DNA of 64,000 nucleotides from assembly GCA_951230915.1 (NCBI GenBank), contig OX579635.1, forward strand, positions 20,460,001 to 20,524,000, in the 5' to 3' direction. The position numbers and the translations under genes were made by a program. The notes beneath the pieces are model-generated. The model was not told where the DNA came from, did no database searches, and saw only the letters and a program-made list of their open reading frames with translations. The first letter of the stretch is position 1; every line of letters begins with the position of its first letter. The stretch is from Antitrichia curtipendula. Taxonomy: Eukaryota > Streptophyta > Bryopsida > Hypnales > Leucodontaceae. Positions 1 through 11,652 of the stretch are shown piece after piece.

Positions 1-176
1 ATTAGAATGGCTTGTTTTAATTGTGTTAACAGGCATGAAAATCAGTCACAGTTGTGATTTGTAATGATGGGATAGATAGCTGAACTGATGTATTTTAAGC
101 ATGAGCATAACTGCTTAACTTGCAGTAAATAATATCGTAATTCCAAAAATACTCATCTTATGAGCCATTGAGGTAA
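1..176. other. AT-rich spacer, left flank of the LINE
   Basis: No gene or repeat is recognised here. It is the pre-insertion host DNA that continues at 7938 on the other side of the LINE. Confidence 0.6.
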
Positions 177-192
177 TCTGTCATAGTCATAT
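177..192. repeat. Target-site duplication of LINE, left copy
   Basis: The 16-mer TCTGTCATAGTCATAT lies directly before a T10 run (194-203), the poly(A) tail of a minus-strand element. The identical 16-mer recurs at 7922-7937, beyond the LINE 5' end. Length and position are typical of target-primed reverse transcription. Confidence 0.93.
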
Positions 193-755
193 CTTTTTTT
201 TTTGGAAAACGGTGGCCAAGGCATTAAAAAACACAAGAAAACAATCAGTCCGGCTCACTAGGCCGGGTCAGTCCGAGCGGGTAGCTAAAGGTCATGTGCC
301 ACTTGGGCCTGTTTAAACTACCAGAACAAAACACCTGGTTTTTACACCAAGTGTCTTCAAATTCTTGCGCAATCAGTCTTTGTCTGTCGTCACTACACTT
401 GTGCAAGTAAGTTAAGATGTGGCTTCTGTGGGCCATGCCGGCCAGGATGGTATCACGCCACGCCAAGGCGCTCACGCTCATAGGATTAAAGTCTTTGTTT
501 TCAAAAATCTTGCTACACCGTGCCCGCCAAATTCTCCAGAGGATTGCCGAGCGAAGCGTGTCTGAGGCGATGTTGAAAGGTTGCTGCGACGGGGAGTACG
601 TGCCGTCCCGAGAGAAGGCGCCTGGCCTCACACCTGTGATCGCTTCCTTCCAGGAGGGGAGCTCGTTGAGGCCCAACTGCGTCCGGGTGAATCTGAATAG
701 TTGCCACACACGACGCGCTAACCTGCAAGCAAAAAGAGTGTGCTCCGTGGTTTCC

Positions 756-1080
756 CATTACAAAAAATTTCAGCCCTCGGGAGTGCCGCGAGTTTTGCAG
801 GGCTGTGTGCAATTAGGGAAAAAAATATTTTTTTAAAATATTTTTTTTAATTTTTTTAATTTTTTTTTGGAAAATCTGACGTGGAACTACTAGTTCCACG
901 TCAGACTGGAGAATTTTTTAAATTTTTTTAAATTTTTTAAATTTTTTTATTTTTATTTTTATTTAAAAAAAATTAAAAAAAATTAATTTTTTTTTTTTTT
1001 ATGTTTCTGTAACTGCACCGCGGGGGGTGCCGAAAAAACTTTGTAAACAGCATTGTCGAGGGCCGAAATTTTTTGTAATG
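756..1080. mobile_element. Foldback/MITE inserted in LINE ORF2
   Basis: The 24-bp terminal arms are inverted with one mismatch: 756-779 begins CATTACAAAAAATTTCAGCC and 1057-1080 is its complement. The centre is A/T homopolymer-rich and holds a 29-bp palindrome at 876-904 (CTGACGTGGAACTA, one-base loop). It interrupts the zf-RVT zinc-ligand region of the LINE, and reading across the empty site restores a canonical zf-RVT stretch. The superfamily is not assigned because no clear target duplication is seen. Confidence 0.8.
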
Positions 1081-1287
1081 CTAATTCCCAACCTGCAACA
1101 CATACAATGAGGAGAGAAACCCATCACTGAGCTCCAACTTGCTGTCGGGAGGCCTCCAGAGTTAATCTGCCACAAGAATTTTTTTAATTTGTTGGGACGT
1201 CTGTTGTCCCAGATAGCATGAATCGTCTGTTTGGATTCTTGTTCAGTAAGGTCCAACTGATCCAGCTTGGATCGGAGTCTTGACTTA

Positions 1288-1459
1288 CACAGGGAACTTT
1301 GGACGATTTACTGGGTCATGAATGGCACAAAAAAGGGGGTGAATGGGGAGTGAAAGTTTACTATCTTTAGACAAGTCCAAAGATAGTAAACTTTCACCCC
1401 CCATTCACCCCCTCTTTTGTGCCATTCACTGCCCAGTAAATTGTCCAAAGTTCCGTGTG
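1288..1459. mobile_element. Snap-back MITE with ~80-bp arms, nested in LINE
   Basis: The right half (1379-1459) is the near-perfect reverse complement of the left half (1288-1368) around a 10-base loop. Termini are CACAGGGAACTTTGGAC and CACACGGAACTTTGGAC. TTA occurs on both sides (1285-1287 and 1460-1462), consistent with a 3-bp target duplication (Harbinger or CACTA type). It would fold into a very stable hairpin RNA. Confidence 0.8.
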
Positions 1460-4400
1460 TTAACGGTTTTCTTGTTAAGACCAATGTAATAGCCCATGCG
1501 GGTGGAGTAGCCAAAGAATTCCTGGTGCTGTCCGGATTCTGAGTGCCATCGCCATTCTCCTGGGTCGAAATCTAGGTCCTACACCCTCCCACACACCCAC
1601 ACCTGGCCAGAGAAGTTCTGGTCGGGGTTGATTTTGGTAAGGTCCAGTTCTCCTCCACACGTGAGTACTCTAACCCTCTAGAAGTTCTTTCCTGTGAGAT
1701 CGATTAGTTCTTCCTCTGGCTGGCTCTTGTAGAAGCCTACGTAAGAGCGATGAAACTTCCTACCTGTGTGGGGGGCTTGTACTTGATAAATGGCTGTATT
1801 ACCCTGCGTCGGATGTTCAGTGATCCATTCGAATTGGCTAATTGGTGGTGAAGTTGCTAGGGACCAGGTGTCTGGGATATTCTTGATGATCTCCTCCAGT
1901 CTTTCTTGGGTGAAATTGCGGCCTAGGATTGGCTTTAGTACCTGTTTGTTCTTCCATTTGCATTGGTTAGTATTCCATAAATCACTTAGTTTGCTGATGC
2001 CTCGGTTCATCCACGTTCTGCCATACGCGTATGGTGTGTCACCTAGCATGTCATTGTGATCCCCATATAGCTCACCATTCCAAAAGATGTTTTGTCTGGT
2101 CGTTGCTTCCCAGTGGACGGGTTGAGTAAATATAAAGCCCTCTTTGGATTGACACCAAGCTTTCCACACTGTCCACCATATGTCAGAACCGTTACCGTTA
2201 ACTCTTGTAGCAAACAGAATAAAGTGAGCGTGAAGGGGCCACTTTCCACCTCTTTTTGGTCTAATTGACTTTAAACGGTATTGTATTAGTGTTCTCCAGA
2301 GGGCGTTTCCTGGCATTAGGCCTCTTACCAACAGCTTGGTGAGAAGGGCCTATATTTGCAGGGCGGGGTCGATAAGTTTAATTCCCCCTTGGTTCCATGG
2401 TTGAATGAGTGAGTGCCATTCAACCTCGGCTCTACATCTCCTTTCACCGTTCTCCCCTGACCATAAGTAATTCCGTATGAGACTTTTTACTTTGGTTACA
2501 GTGTTAGCATGTGGTGCCCAACATGATGAAAAATACCATATTGAGGCTAAGAGTACCTGGTTTGCGATTAGAATTCTACCTGCTAGAGAGAGTTTTGATG
2601 TACTCCAGTAAGCTAGTTTCCTCTTTAAGTTTTGTAATGCTGATTTGAACCTTAGTTCTGTGGGGACTTGATATCCCATCAAAAAACATAGGTATCTAAT
2701 AGTCTCCCTGGTGCTAACCAATGCAATTGCTCTTCTGAACCCCATGAGAAGGGCATGGGAGAGTTGGCAACCCAGATAGCGTTTGATTTGTGCCAGTTGA
2801 TCTTGGATCCTAAGGCGAGAGAGAAGAGGTCTAAGGTGTTTTTTACTCTATTGAGATTTTCTGTAGTTCCTGCCAAATAAAGGTTGGTGCCATCTGCAAA
2901 TTCTTGGTCTATAATGCTTACTTCCGTTCCCGGCAGCTTCAGGCCCACTACCCCTTGGTTTTCTAACAGGTAACCGAGGCTATCTGCTATAAATAGGTAT
3001 AGAAAGGGGGCTAGTGGACAACCCTGTCTAATGGATCTGGTTAGTTGGAAGGGTGAGATGTTTTTGTTATTAATACTTACTGTGCACCATGAGTCTATAT
3101 ATAGGGTTCTAATCCATTTAATCCAAGTGTGGTTAAAACCGATGGCGTTTAGTGTTCCTTCAAGGAATCCCCACTCAACCCTGTTATAAGCCTTTTCAAA
3201 ATCTAGGAGTAACATTACCATTGGTTGAGCGGATTCTATGGCCCACTCCATGGATTCTAATGCTAGGAAGACATTGTCTATGATGCTTCTTCCTTTAATA
3301 AAGCTAGTTTGATTAGGTCTGATTAGGTTGTCTAGCATGGGCTGTAATCTTCTGGCAAGGGTTTTGGCTATAATTTTGTAAATTGTACCTAATAGGGTGA
3401 TTGGTCTCCAGTTCCTTATATTAGTTTTTGAGCCACCTTTGGAGATTAAGCATACCATACTAGTGTTAAGGGTATGGTGTAATTTACCTGTGTTTAGGGC
3501 CTTGTAGCAGACTTGGAAGATGTCGTCGCCAATTGTGCTCCACATTGCCATGAAGAACTCCACCGATAGACCGTCCTCACCTGGGGCCTTTCCCGCTGGT
3601 AACTCCTTCAAAGCATTGAGCAACTCTTCCTTCGATATTGGTGCAGTTAGGCTCTCATTCTTGGGTTTGGTCACTTTTTTGGGTATGGTGGCCCAGCAGC
3701 TCTGGCGCGCCTGGATGCATTCCTCCGATTCTCCTTGCATCGTAAAAGATTGATGATAGTAATTGGTTGCGTATTGGAGGATTTCGTTGTTTGTTGAGTA
3801 TTCTTTACCTTCCTCATTGACAAGTAGTTTAATTGGAGGGTTTGACTTCAGTTGTTGTACGCCCATGAAAAATTCCTTCTTTATGCGTCCTTCAATTTGT
3901 AACCATCTGGCCGAGGTTCTGATGCAATCCCATTCGGCTTGCTATAGTTCCTTCTCGGACAGCTCTTGCTGCGCCTTGTCCTGTGCGGTTTTTAGAAATG
4001 GGTCCTTCGGATTTTGGTGGAGGAGTCGCTCTGCCGATGCAAGGGTCGATTTTATCTGCTGTAGCCTCTCTCTCCTAGCTCGTGCCTTCTCCCTTCCGAT
4101 CTTGGCGCAACATGTCTGGGTTCTGTTGATTGCCTCCGCCACCCACAATTCCCACCCCTCTTGCCCTTCTAACGATCGGGGCGAATTGTTCCAAGTTGTT
4201 TCTAACTATTGCTTTAGTGATTCGTCTTCTAGAAACGAGAGGTTGAATTTGAAGTTTTTTGTTGCTTCCTCGTTCCTGTGTTGTTTTCTAATAGTTACAA
4301 GGATTGGGAGGTGGTCTGATAGAGTGCTATAATCTTCTAGGATTTGTGATTTTCTTCCTCTTTCTTGAGCCCAATCTCATGTGTAAAAATGATCTAACCT

Positions 4401-5094
4401 AGCCATGCGTAGTTCATTGTCCCGTTTGTTGGACCATGTAAATTTTAGTGAGCTGGTCGATTCATAGTCGTCACTAGTGTGCACATCTTCTAGGCTGTGT
4501 TTGAAAATTAGGTTTTTCCACGCTGTTAATTCGTCTCCTTTTATCAGTTTTTTGTTTCCGCTTCTATCTGATTCTACCTCTACCATGTTAAAATCTCCCA
4601 CTATTGTCCATGAGGTTGCTGCTGGTAGCTTCGTGCTAATTAGTTCCCAGAATTTTGCTCTGTCCCTTCCTCTTTTAGGTGCATATATGTTGACAAACCC
4701 TACCTCTAGGCCATCTAATTTGCAAATTATGAATTGGGCCTTTCCCTCGCTAATGATGCCGTGACTGATTATTGTATGTGCTAATCTGGCTGTTAAGATG
4801 ATCCCGGTTCCTCCCTTGTATCTCTGCGTTTCTGAATTGAGAACTGCCCCATTCCAGTACGCCTTCCTTCTTCTTATACCTAGTGAGCCTATCTTCTCAC
4901 ATAGTTCCTGTTTCATTTTATGTTCTTGAATCATAATAATGTTAGGTCTAGGTGAAATGGAATTTACCTGGTTCCTGAATTGCCGTCTTTTTGTTGGACC
5001 TTATGTCTTGCATGAGAATCCTCGTACGTTCCAGGAGAGCAAGTTTATGTCCATGTCAGTCATACAGAGAGATGGGTGGAGGGTCGATTAGGTC

Positions 5095-7560
5095 CTAGGA
5101 TGGGGACAGAGTATTATTGCTCTTGAGTAGGTTAAGACCGTAAAATCTAAGGTCCGTTCGCCATTTTGTTGATTGGTTCGCAAATATTTGAGCAATTAGC
5201 AGCACCAACGTGTGCTGGTCACCTTGTCTCATTTGCTTCTTGACATCAAGGTTGTTGATCTTGAGTGTTGGGAAGTTTTTGGGCAGGTCTTGTTTCTGGA
5301 GCCACGTTGAGAGTTCCTGAAAGATTTGGTTCTTTAACATCGCTAGGTCGAACCATGCTGCCTGTGGAATTTGGATTTTCGGCTAGCTGATGGAGTCTCC
5401 TTTCCGTTGGATGAGCTCGCACTCACTTAATTGGTTGATTCTTGCTTGTATGACGATGTTGGTCCAGATCTCCTCCTGAGTGCTGGGGAGGTTTGTTGGT
5501 TGGTCAATTGCTTGTTTGTGTGCAGGTTCGGTGTTTTGTTGGGATGTTCTACAGGTCTCTATCGATGAAAGAGGGCGGTCTTGCCCCCTGTGAATTGCCG
5601 CTACTTGAATTGGATCTAGCTCCGGTGTATCTTGGGCAGATCCTCCTTTGTTGGTTGTCCGTTTTTTTAGAGTTGGTCGACTTGGGGATAAGTCCTCGTT
5701 GGTGTTGTCTCCTTCTTGCTTGGTCTGCGAGATGATCATGGTATTTTTGTCTGGCTCTAGTTGTACCTGCCACTCTGCCAGTGGTTAGCGAGCATCTGAA
5801 AAAAGAAATCTTGCATCATGTTCCATTTCCCAGTCTAAACTAATCCAGATTTTTAGATCTTTTTAAATAGTCCATTGGTGGGTGGATTCTTGTATGTAGA
5901 ATTGGTCGTCATTTGCCATGTGTTCCATCAGAGCTATCACATGGCAAGTGTATGGGCCTTCCTCTGTCTGCTGCTAGTTACTAATCCATTCTACAGAGTC
6001 CCACCTTCTGCTAGCTAAGCTTCTACTACCTGCTCCCGTGTTTTTTTCCAGGTCCATTTGCATCTGTCCCCCAAAACTGGCTCGTAGTGATTCGTTATTC
6101 TGTTCTAGGCCTGAGGGAAGGGTGATTCGGGTGCCTTGAAGCTCCCCATTAAGGAGGCTAAGGTATCGAAGGGAACCTCCACATTGTGTATAAATAATAG
6201 GCCATAGTTGGAGGCGTTTATCTCCTATGGGAGTGTTGGGGAAGTAAAAGAGGTCCAAGACTACTTCCTCCAAGAGACTTGAGTTTATTGTTCTTTTTTT
6301 GCTAGTATTGTGGTCCTTCCTAGCTGGGGTTGTGGATTGGGTTGTGTGAACGATTTTCCCTTTTGGGCCTACTGTATGCCATTGCTCGGATTGAGAATCC
6401 GCTACTAGGTTTTTCCCCATAAATTGGGCTATTTCGTATTCTAGGGTTTCTGTGGCAGCTGAAATTCCTGAAAATTACGAGTTGTGGTTCCTGTCTACAC
6501 TCTGTGCACCTAGCTGCGAGGCGCCTTGAGGTGGTGTTACTGCAGTCGATGTCTGGTTTACACGTTCCATTAGACGTGTTTGAGTTGTTGGATTGGTTCT
6601 TGCCTGAATCCGGATTGGTGCATGACTAGTGTGGTCTTGCAGTGGCACGGATGAGCTAGAGTTGGGATTTGGCCTTGGGTTGGGGTTTGGTTTCTCTACC
6701 AGAGTTGGTCCTTGTAACTCTTGGCGATTTCCTACTATTGGCCGTATTTGTGTGTTTGCGATCTGTTGGTTCTGCTTTGTTCTATCTGTTTCTTTCCTTT
6801 TGTTTAGGGTTTTGTGGTTTTTTTGGTTTGTGCAGTTTTCTATAGCGTGTCCTATTTTGAGGCAGCCTTCGCATTGGAAGGGGATCCCCTCGTATTCAAA
6901 AAGAATTTCTACCTCTCCTGATCCTCTTGGGATTGGAAGGATTACTGATGCGGGCAAATTCCAGGTGTTTTTTATCAGGACGCATACCCTAGGTGTGGAG
7001 GACTTCTTCAGATAGTCTTCTTCTTTCCCACTCCAAACTATGTCACCAATGGCTGTGCAGATTTCTCTTAGTGCTTTGTAGTAGACGTCATCGAGTAAGG
7101 GGAAGCGGACCCAGATAGGGATCTTAATGTCTTTGGGCACCTTAGGATCAAACTGAGGCTGTCAAAGGTGTAGGTACAACTGGTGTGTACCGAAGGCGAG
7201 TGGGCTTTGTTGTAGGGCAGCTGAAGCTCCTTCTTCCTAGATGAACGTGAGGACAAAGTATCCCTGTTGCAGCATTCAAATTCTGCCGATTTTCATGTGG
7301 GGCTCTACCAAGTTCACGTTAACCCACTCTTGTAGTTCTATTCTGGAGGGATGTTTAGTGGGTGCGAATCCTATGAAGGCTACACGAGATAGCGCTAGTG
7401 CTTCCTGGTCGAGGATGGCTATGGTATTGGCAGATAGGTTAGGTCGCAGTTGATGCCCAGACGGAAGGCACATGGTTTTGACGGCCCTTGGGGTCTTGCC
7501 CCAAGCGACTGACTTCGCGGGGGCGGTGGTATTTTCCATTTCGGAGATACCTCTAGGCAT
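5095..7560 (-). pseudogene. LINE ORF1: DUF4283-like, CCHC zinc-knuckle RNA-binding protein (broken)
   Basis: The frame opens at 7560 (MPRGISE). Segments at 7276-7560 and 6475-7140 resemble the DUF4283-type domain of plant LINE and retroelement proteins. A zinc knuckle FQCEGCLKIGHAIENC (CX2CX4HX4C) lies near 6835-6885, followed by a Gln/Asn/Pro-rich low-complexity tail. Further fragments at 5974-6420, 5383-5739 and 5095-5340 carry the tail on in other frames. The intact family protein coats the LINE RNA. Frame changes between the blocks show this copy is broken. Confidence 0.85.
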
Positions 7561-7921
7561 ACTACGATACTAATCTAATTCAAAACGAGCATCCCAGCTA
7601 TAGGGTACTTGCTAATGTCATAAATTTTGTCGTGACCTAACCCTAGTTACTATTGTCCTACTTCTACTCACGATCAAAGCAAGACGACAAGGATTCAATG
7701 ACAAAGCAAACGACAAGGTGGTGATACGGTTACCACTTTTTGCAGCGTGCGGTGGCAGCTTGCAGCGTGCTTCTTGGATTTGGTTCGTCACTCCTCCGTG
7801 CTAATGTTTACCGAGGGGAGCCTCGATCGGCCCTCCCGGACGCCTGCCTTCGGAACTTCAACTCACCTTATTCTCCTACGCGCAACGGTCCTCGCTCCGT
7901 CTCCTCCCTCCCATACAGTTC
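7561..7921 (-). other. LINE 5' untranslated/promoter region
   Basis: This lies between the first ORF1 methionine and the 5' target duplication. The outer 180 bases are GC-rich compared with the AT-rich host flank that begins at 7938, which marks the element boundary. No TATA box is evident, as expected for an internal LINE promoter. Confidence 0.6.
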
Positions 7922-7937
7922 TCTGTCATAGTCATAT
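7922..7937. repeat. Target-site duplication of LINE, right copy
   Basis: This is identical to 177-192 (TCTGTCATAGTCATAT) and marks the LINE 5' junction. Confidence 0.93.
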
Positions 7938-9683
7938 TTTAATCTTTGGTGATTAAAGATATAAAATCAGCACGATAAAAAAAATTAAAATAATATAAAA
8001 ATATATATACATGACCAATTCTATGTCAAGATATTTGTACTTCGATACAAAATCTAGAAAAAAATAAAAAAAAATGAAGAAAATTGAAAAAATATGACAT
8101 GGCGGTTGTTTTGCCATATTAGGCAGCTGCTGTAGCGCACTTCCAGCCAGTTTTAGAGTTTGGAAACCCTAGGGGAACTCACAACCCTTTACAGGGGATG
8201 AAAAACATGTAATGGCACAAGCTTCGCAAAGGCTTGCTTTCCAGGCATTTTTGTAGTAAATGTTTTAAAGGCAATTCAATTTTTCTGAGGTCATCACAAT
8301 TTGTGTGTCATAAGCAACGTACATGATGGAGGAGGATGGTAATTCACAAGCATGGAACAATGCAATGAGGAGTTGGGATTCAAAAATTGACCCCTTCACT
8401 TGAATCTCATTGAACTCTTTACGTAGCTCCTTAAGTTCTTTGAGTATGTTTTCACCAAAAATGCTCCCAAATTGCCATTTCTAGTACAAGTACAAAATTT
8501 TGAAAAAAACTTTTTTGACACATGTAACTGTAGAATGTTGTACTATGCTGGCTTAGAACATGTGGTAAAAATTTCAAAAATTTCCATTGCATGGATTGCA
8601 AGTATAAGCATTCAAAGTCATTGAAATCATTTTTTTGGCCTTGCAAAAAACAGGACAGCTACACTTCACAAGCTCACTTTTCTATGAAAAAGTGTCCCTA
8701 ATGGTGGTGCTTCTTTGGATTATTTTTTCTAGACAAGTTGGTTGCATGCTTAAAAATTTTCACATCATTTGAATTGTACAACATATAGGAAAAAAATAGT
8801 AAGTAGAAAGAAGTAGAGAATGTTTCAAAGTACAAAATTGTTAAGATTTTAGTTATGGAATTGAAAAATGCCAATCCCTATGGTTGCAATATTGTAATAA
8901 ACAATCAACATCTTACGATTTTTTTTTTTTTTTTAAATATTGAAAATTGAGTAAAATAATGGGCTTCAAAGTTTATTTTAAGTATAGAATTCATAAATGC
9001 CCATAAACTAAAACTCCTCATAACTTATGACTCATTGATCAAATGGAATGATTAAAAGCTTTCCACGTATATATAACTCTAAAAAACCAATATCGAATTT
9101 TTTGTTTCTGAAAAAAGTGATTTTTTATATATTAGATCATAACTTTGTATTCACATTTTCAAATGTCATGAATTTTAGTGCATATGAAAGATATTCGTCG
9201 CGCACAACTTCTATTAAAATTTCAACCAAAAATATGCAAATCTCTAGTCACAAGTACCTGTCCAAAATTTATATGTTGCGAAAAAATGCAAACTGGTCCT
9301 TTAGGGGTTCCAACATAAACCATGGTCACGAATCGTCTTTTTCATTTGTGGGGCAGGTTCTATGTTGCAATGAAGTCGTAATGTCCAATTATGCAGGCAA
9401 CACTGCATAATCGGATATTATGCATTTTTCATCCAAATTGTTGATTCCCGCCCATGGTTTCATCCAAATTGTTCAAATTTTTCATTCCCACCCATGGTTT
9501 ATGTCAGACAATTGTTGCTCATCATTAGGGATTGCGGTAAACAAATGGCTTCTTTATCAGGCTCCGCCCTCTTTGTCAGCCCTTTGTTTATTGCAATCCC
9601 CTCCCCCTTGGGCATTGTCCTATACAAAGCACAACTAGGGTTGACACCATGATCGAAGCATCGATTTATCCAGTGTTAAAATC
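7938..9683. other. AT-rich spacer
   Basis: No gene is seen. A short degenerate tandem duplication lies at about 9424-9500: CATCCAAATTGTT and CCCATGGTTT each occur twice. The rest is homopolymer-rich unique-looking DNA. Confidence 0.5.
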
Positions 9684-9686
9684 TTA

Positions 9687-10936
9687 GGGCATCCCCACTC
9701 CAACTCAACAACTGACTCAAACTGGGCAAATGGCCGTGCCCAGCCAAAATGCGTGCTCCACGGCAGGCACGCCAAGTCCAAGAGAGTGGCCGGGCGCGGC
9801 AGAAACTGGAGAGCGGACGGAAAAGTAGTGTTCGTTCCCCGTGGCTGGGTATGTCAGAGGACACATGAATCGAGGTACGGAGCGCATGTTTCCAGGCAAC
9901 GAACGAGCTCCAGGCTACGCATGACAACCTACTGTATTAGGCACACCAGGCTACTGCCATATTCCTAATAACTAAGAAATAAATCAACTTAAATGATTTA
10001 TATACCAATGTCACTATTCCTATTACAATCAATTATCATCAATTTAAATTGGGTGACAACATGAATGAATAGTTTCATGGGTAGATGGTGAAAAGTAATG
10101 TTGGAGAGGTAGCTTTTATAGAGAAATCCATTGTTCATCGTGAGCCCTCAAAAAGTATGGGATAATTAGAATAAAAGAGCTTGACTCCTCATTGTAAAAA
10201 GTTAGAATTGTGTTGAAAGTAGAATTTTAGACCTAATTTAGTCACAATAGAATAATTTTTTCTAAAAAAATTTGAACTAAGAAAAGTTGTTAAATAAATA
10301 TAAATTTCACCTCCAAAAATCTGTTTGAGATTTGGATTTTCTAATCAAAATTTATGGACAAAATTCACAAAGGGGGTGGAAGGGAATTTTTTTTGACATT
10401 TTCAAACATCCTCTCTGAAATTTGTCCATAACTTTTTATTGGAGGATTCAAATCTTAAACGGATTGTTTGAGGTGAAATTTATATTAATTTAACAACTTT
10501 CTTTAGTTCAAATTTTTTTAGAAAAAGTTATTCTACTATGCCTAAATTAGGTCTAAAATTCTATTTTTAACACAATTCCTATTTTGACTTAGCTATGAGT
10601 GGTTGAGCTCTTACCAATTCTAATATTATTTATCCCACATGGGTTGTTCTACTTCCTACCACCCCATGTGTATATAAAGAGATTCTCTCCTCCTTCTCCA
10701 TCAATATTTCAAAATGGAATTGACTTCGGAAGCAAAGGAAGTTAGTCACTTAATTCATTTCTCTCAATGAATTAAAATTTTAATAGTTAGTCTTTTAAAT
10801 CGCGAAACAATGTTGCAGTGTGGGGTTCACCGTGTTGCTGTGGACCACACTCCCTTCCCACGACCCGGCCGCATTTCTCGAACACTCCAAAGAGCCACTT
10901 GGAGTGTCTTTTTGCCAAGTTGGAGTGGGGATGCTC
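9687..10936. mobile_element. Harbinger-like non-autonomous element (1.25 kb)
   Basis: Termini are GGGCATCCCCACTCCAACTC on the left and, as reverse complement, GAGCATCCCCACTCCAACTT on the right. TTA flanks both sides (9684-9686, 10937-10939). TTA duplication plus GRGCATC-type ends are characteristic of PIF/Harbinger. No transposase is encoded. The GC-rich outer segments (9700-9930, 10810-10930) surround an AT-rich foldback core. Confidence 0.85.
10150..10645. repeat. Large foldback inside the Harbinger-like element
   Basis: The left arm (about 10155-10330) contains GGGATAATTAGAATAAAAG, TTTTAGACCTAATTTAG and AAATTTGAACTAAG. The right arm (about 10465-10640) contains the complements CTTTAGTTCAAATTTTT, CCTAAATTAGGTCTAAAA and TTCTAATATTATTTATCCC. 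The arms are about 180 bp and imperfect, so this may be a second MITE nested in the first. Confidence 0.7.
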
Positions 10937-11127
10937 TTAGAGCTTCCCAACAACGACTTAGCAAACCAGCCCTGCCAAACAAATCAATGGCAAAGAATCT
11001 CTGACACAAAGCTAACAGTAAAGGGTTGGTTACAAACCCCACCCGTCTACTGTAAATTGAAAATTGATAGAGCGACATGGAGATTTTCCAGCGAGTTTCA
11101 CTGTTTCAGTTATTCCCCGACTGAAAC

Positions 11128-11223
11128 ATTCGAAATTTCGAGAAGTATTGTTGTGTGTGGCTCCAGTTTCTGGATCTTTCGAAATTTCGAGAAGGAATGC
11201 TGTGTGTGGCTCCAGTTTCAAGA
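11128..11223 (+). promoter_or_regulatory. Duplicated heat-shock-element module
   Basis: Two direct copies of a ~47-bp unit each contain a perfect three-box heat-shock element GAAATTTCGAGAA (GAA-nn-TTC-nn-GAA) at 11132-11144 and 11181-11193. Each copy is followed by TGTGTGTGGCTCCAGTTTC. They lie about 250-310 bases upstream of the TATA-like box of the gene at 11653. HSF binding is inferred from the motif only. Confidence 0.6.
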
Positions 11224-11443
11224 TTCCAAAATCTCAAGCTTAGCTGGCGGAATAGCTGGCCTGCAAACCAACCATACGTCAATCTGCAAAGCTCTCTGAG
11301 GCCGCCATGTGTCTCGGAACGAACTCCAAAGAGATCACAAAAGCCCACTTCGCAACAACTCTCTTTCTGACGCGTGGCAGTACCAGCTGGAGTCCGACTG
11401 GCCGACCCTGCTCAGTAACGAACTCGAGATATTAAGCTAAAGG

Positions 11444-11451
11444 TATTTAAA
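11444..11451 (+). promoter_or_regulatory. TATA-like box of the small membrane protein gene
   Basis: TATTTAAA is followed about 30 bases on by a C/A-rich likely start region (about 11475-11485). That gives a 5' leader of about 170 bases containing a GA repeat (11601-11616) and a telo-box (AAACCCTAA, 11640-11648) just before the ATG. Confidence 0.55.
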
Positions 11452-11652
11452 GCCCAGCTGCACCCAATCACCGTAGGTCCGCAGCAATCAAACTTCTCGA
11501 GCCCTAGATCGTCGTCGTCATCTGAAATTCCACTCTTCATCTCGCAAGCGTTCTGCAAAGTCGACAGAGGGCACTCGTTCCTGGTCCGAGAAAGCTTGGA
11601 ATCGAGAGAGAGAGAGCAGGATTGGGCCCTGAGTCCCCTGAAACCCTAAACG

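Larger units (their letters stand above)
245..5063 (-). pseudogene. LINE ORF2: endonuclease, reverse transcriptase, zf-RVT (broken)
   Basis: Domains on the minus strand, in order, follow. The AP-endonuclease starts with NLLSWNVRGF near 5050, then has IQEHK (about 4930), GDFNM (about 4590) and RLDHFY (about 4385). A lysine/arginine-rich linker covers 3942-4148. The reverse transcriptase (2679-3866) has FIKGRS, LLDFEKAYN, RQGCPLAP and the catalytic box. The thumb and connection cover 1678-2745. The C-terminal zf-RVT zinc domain (245-1256) ends with a stop at 245. The catalytic FADD box reads FADG (codon GGC near 2893), so even a repaired frame would lack a metal-binding aspartate. Single TGA, TAG and TAA codons break the endonuclease. 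Removing the foldback at 756-1080 rejoins the zf-RVT frame with its CxxC and HxxxxC ligands. The enzyme would nick target DNA and copy LINE RNA, and this copy cannot. Confidence 0.92.
193..7921 (-). mobile_element. Full-length plant LINE retrotransposon, decayed
   Basis: A 7.7-kb non-LTR retrotransposon lies on the minus strand. The 3' poly(A) appears as T10 at 194-203. The 5' region (7561-7921) is GC-richer and non-coding, ORF1 lies at 5095-7560 and ORF2 at 245-5063. A perfect 16-bp duplication brackets it, so both ends are intact and the copy is not 5'-truncated. The reading frames carry several isolated stop codons, frameshifts and two nested foldback elements (756-1080, 1288-1459). It is therefore dead although the duplication is still perfect. 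Confidence 0.93.
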
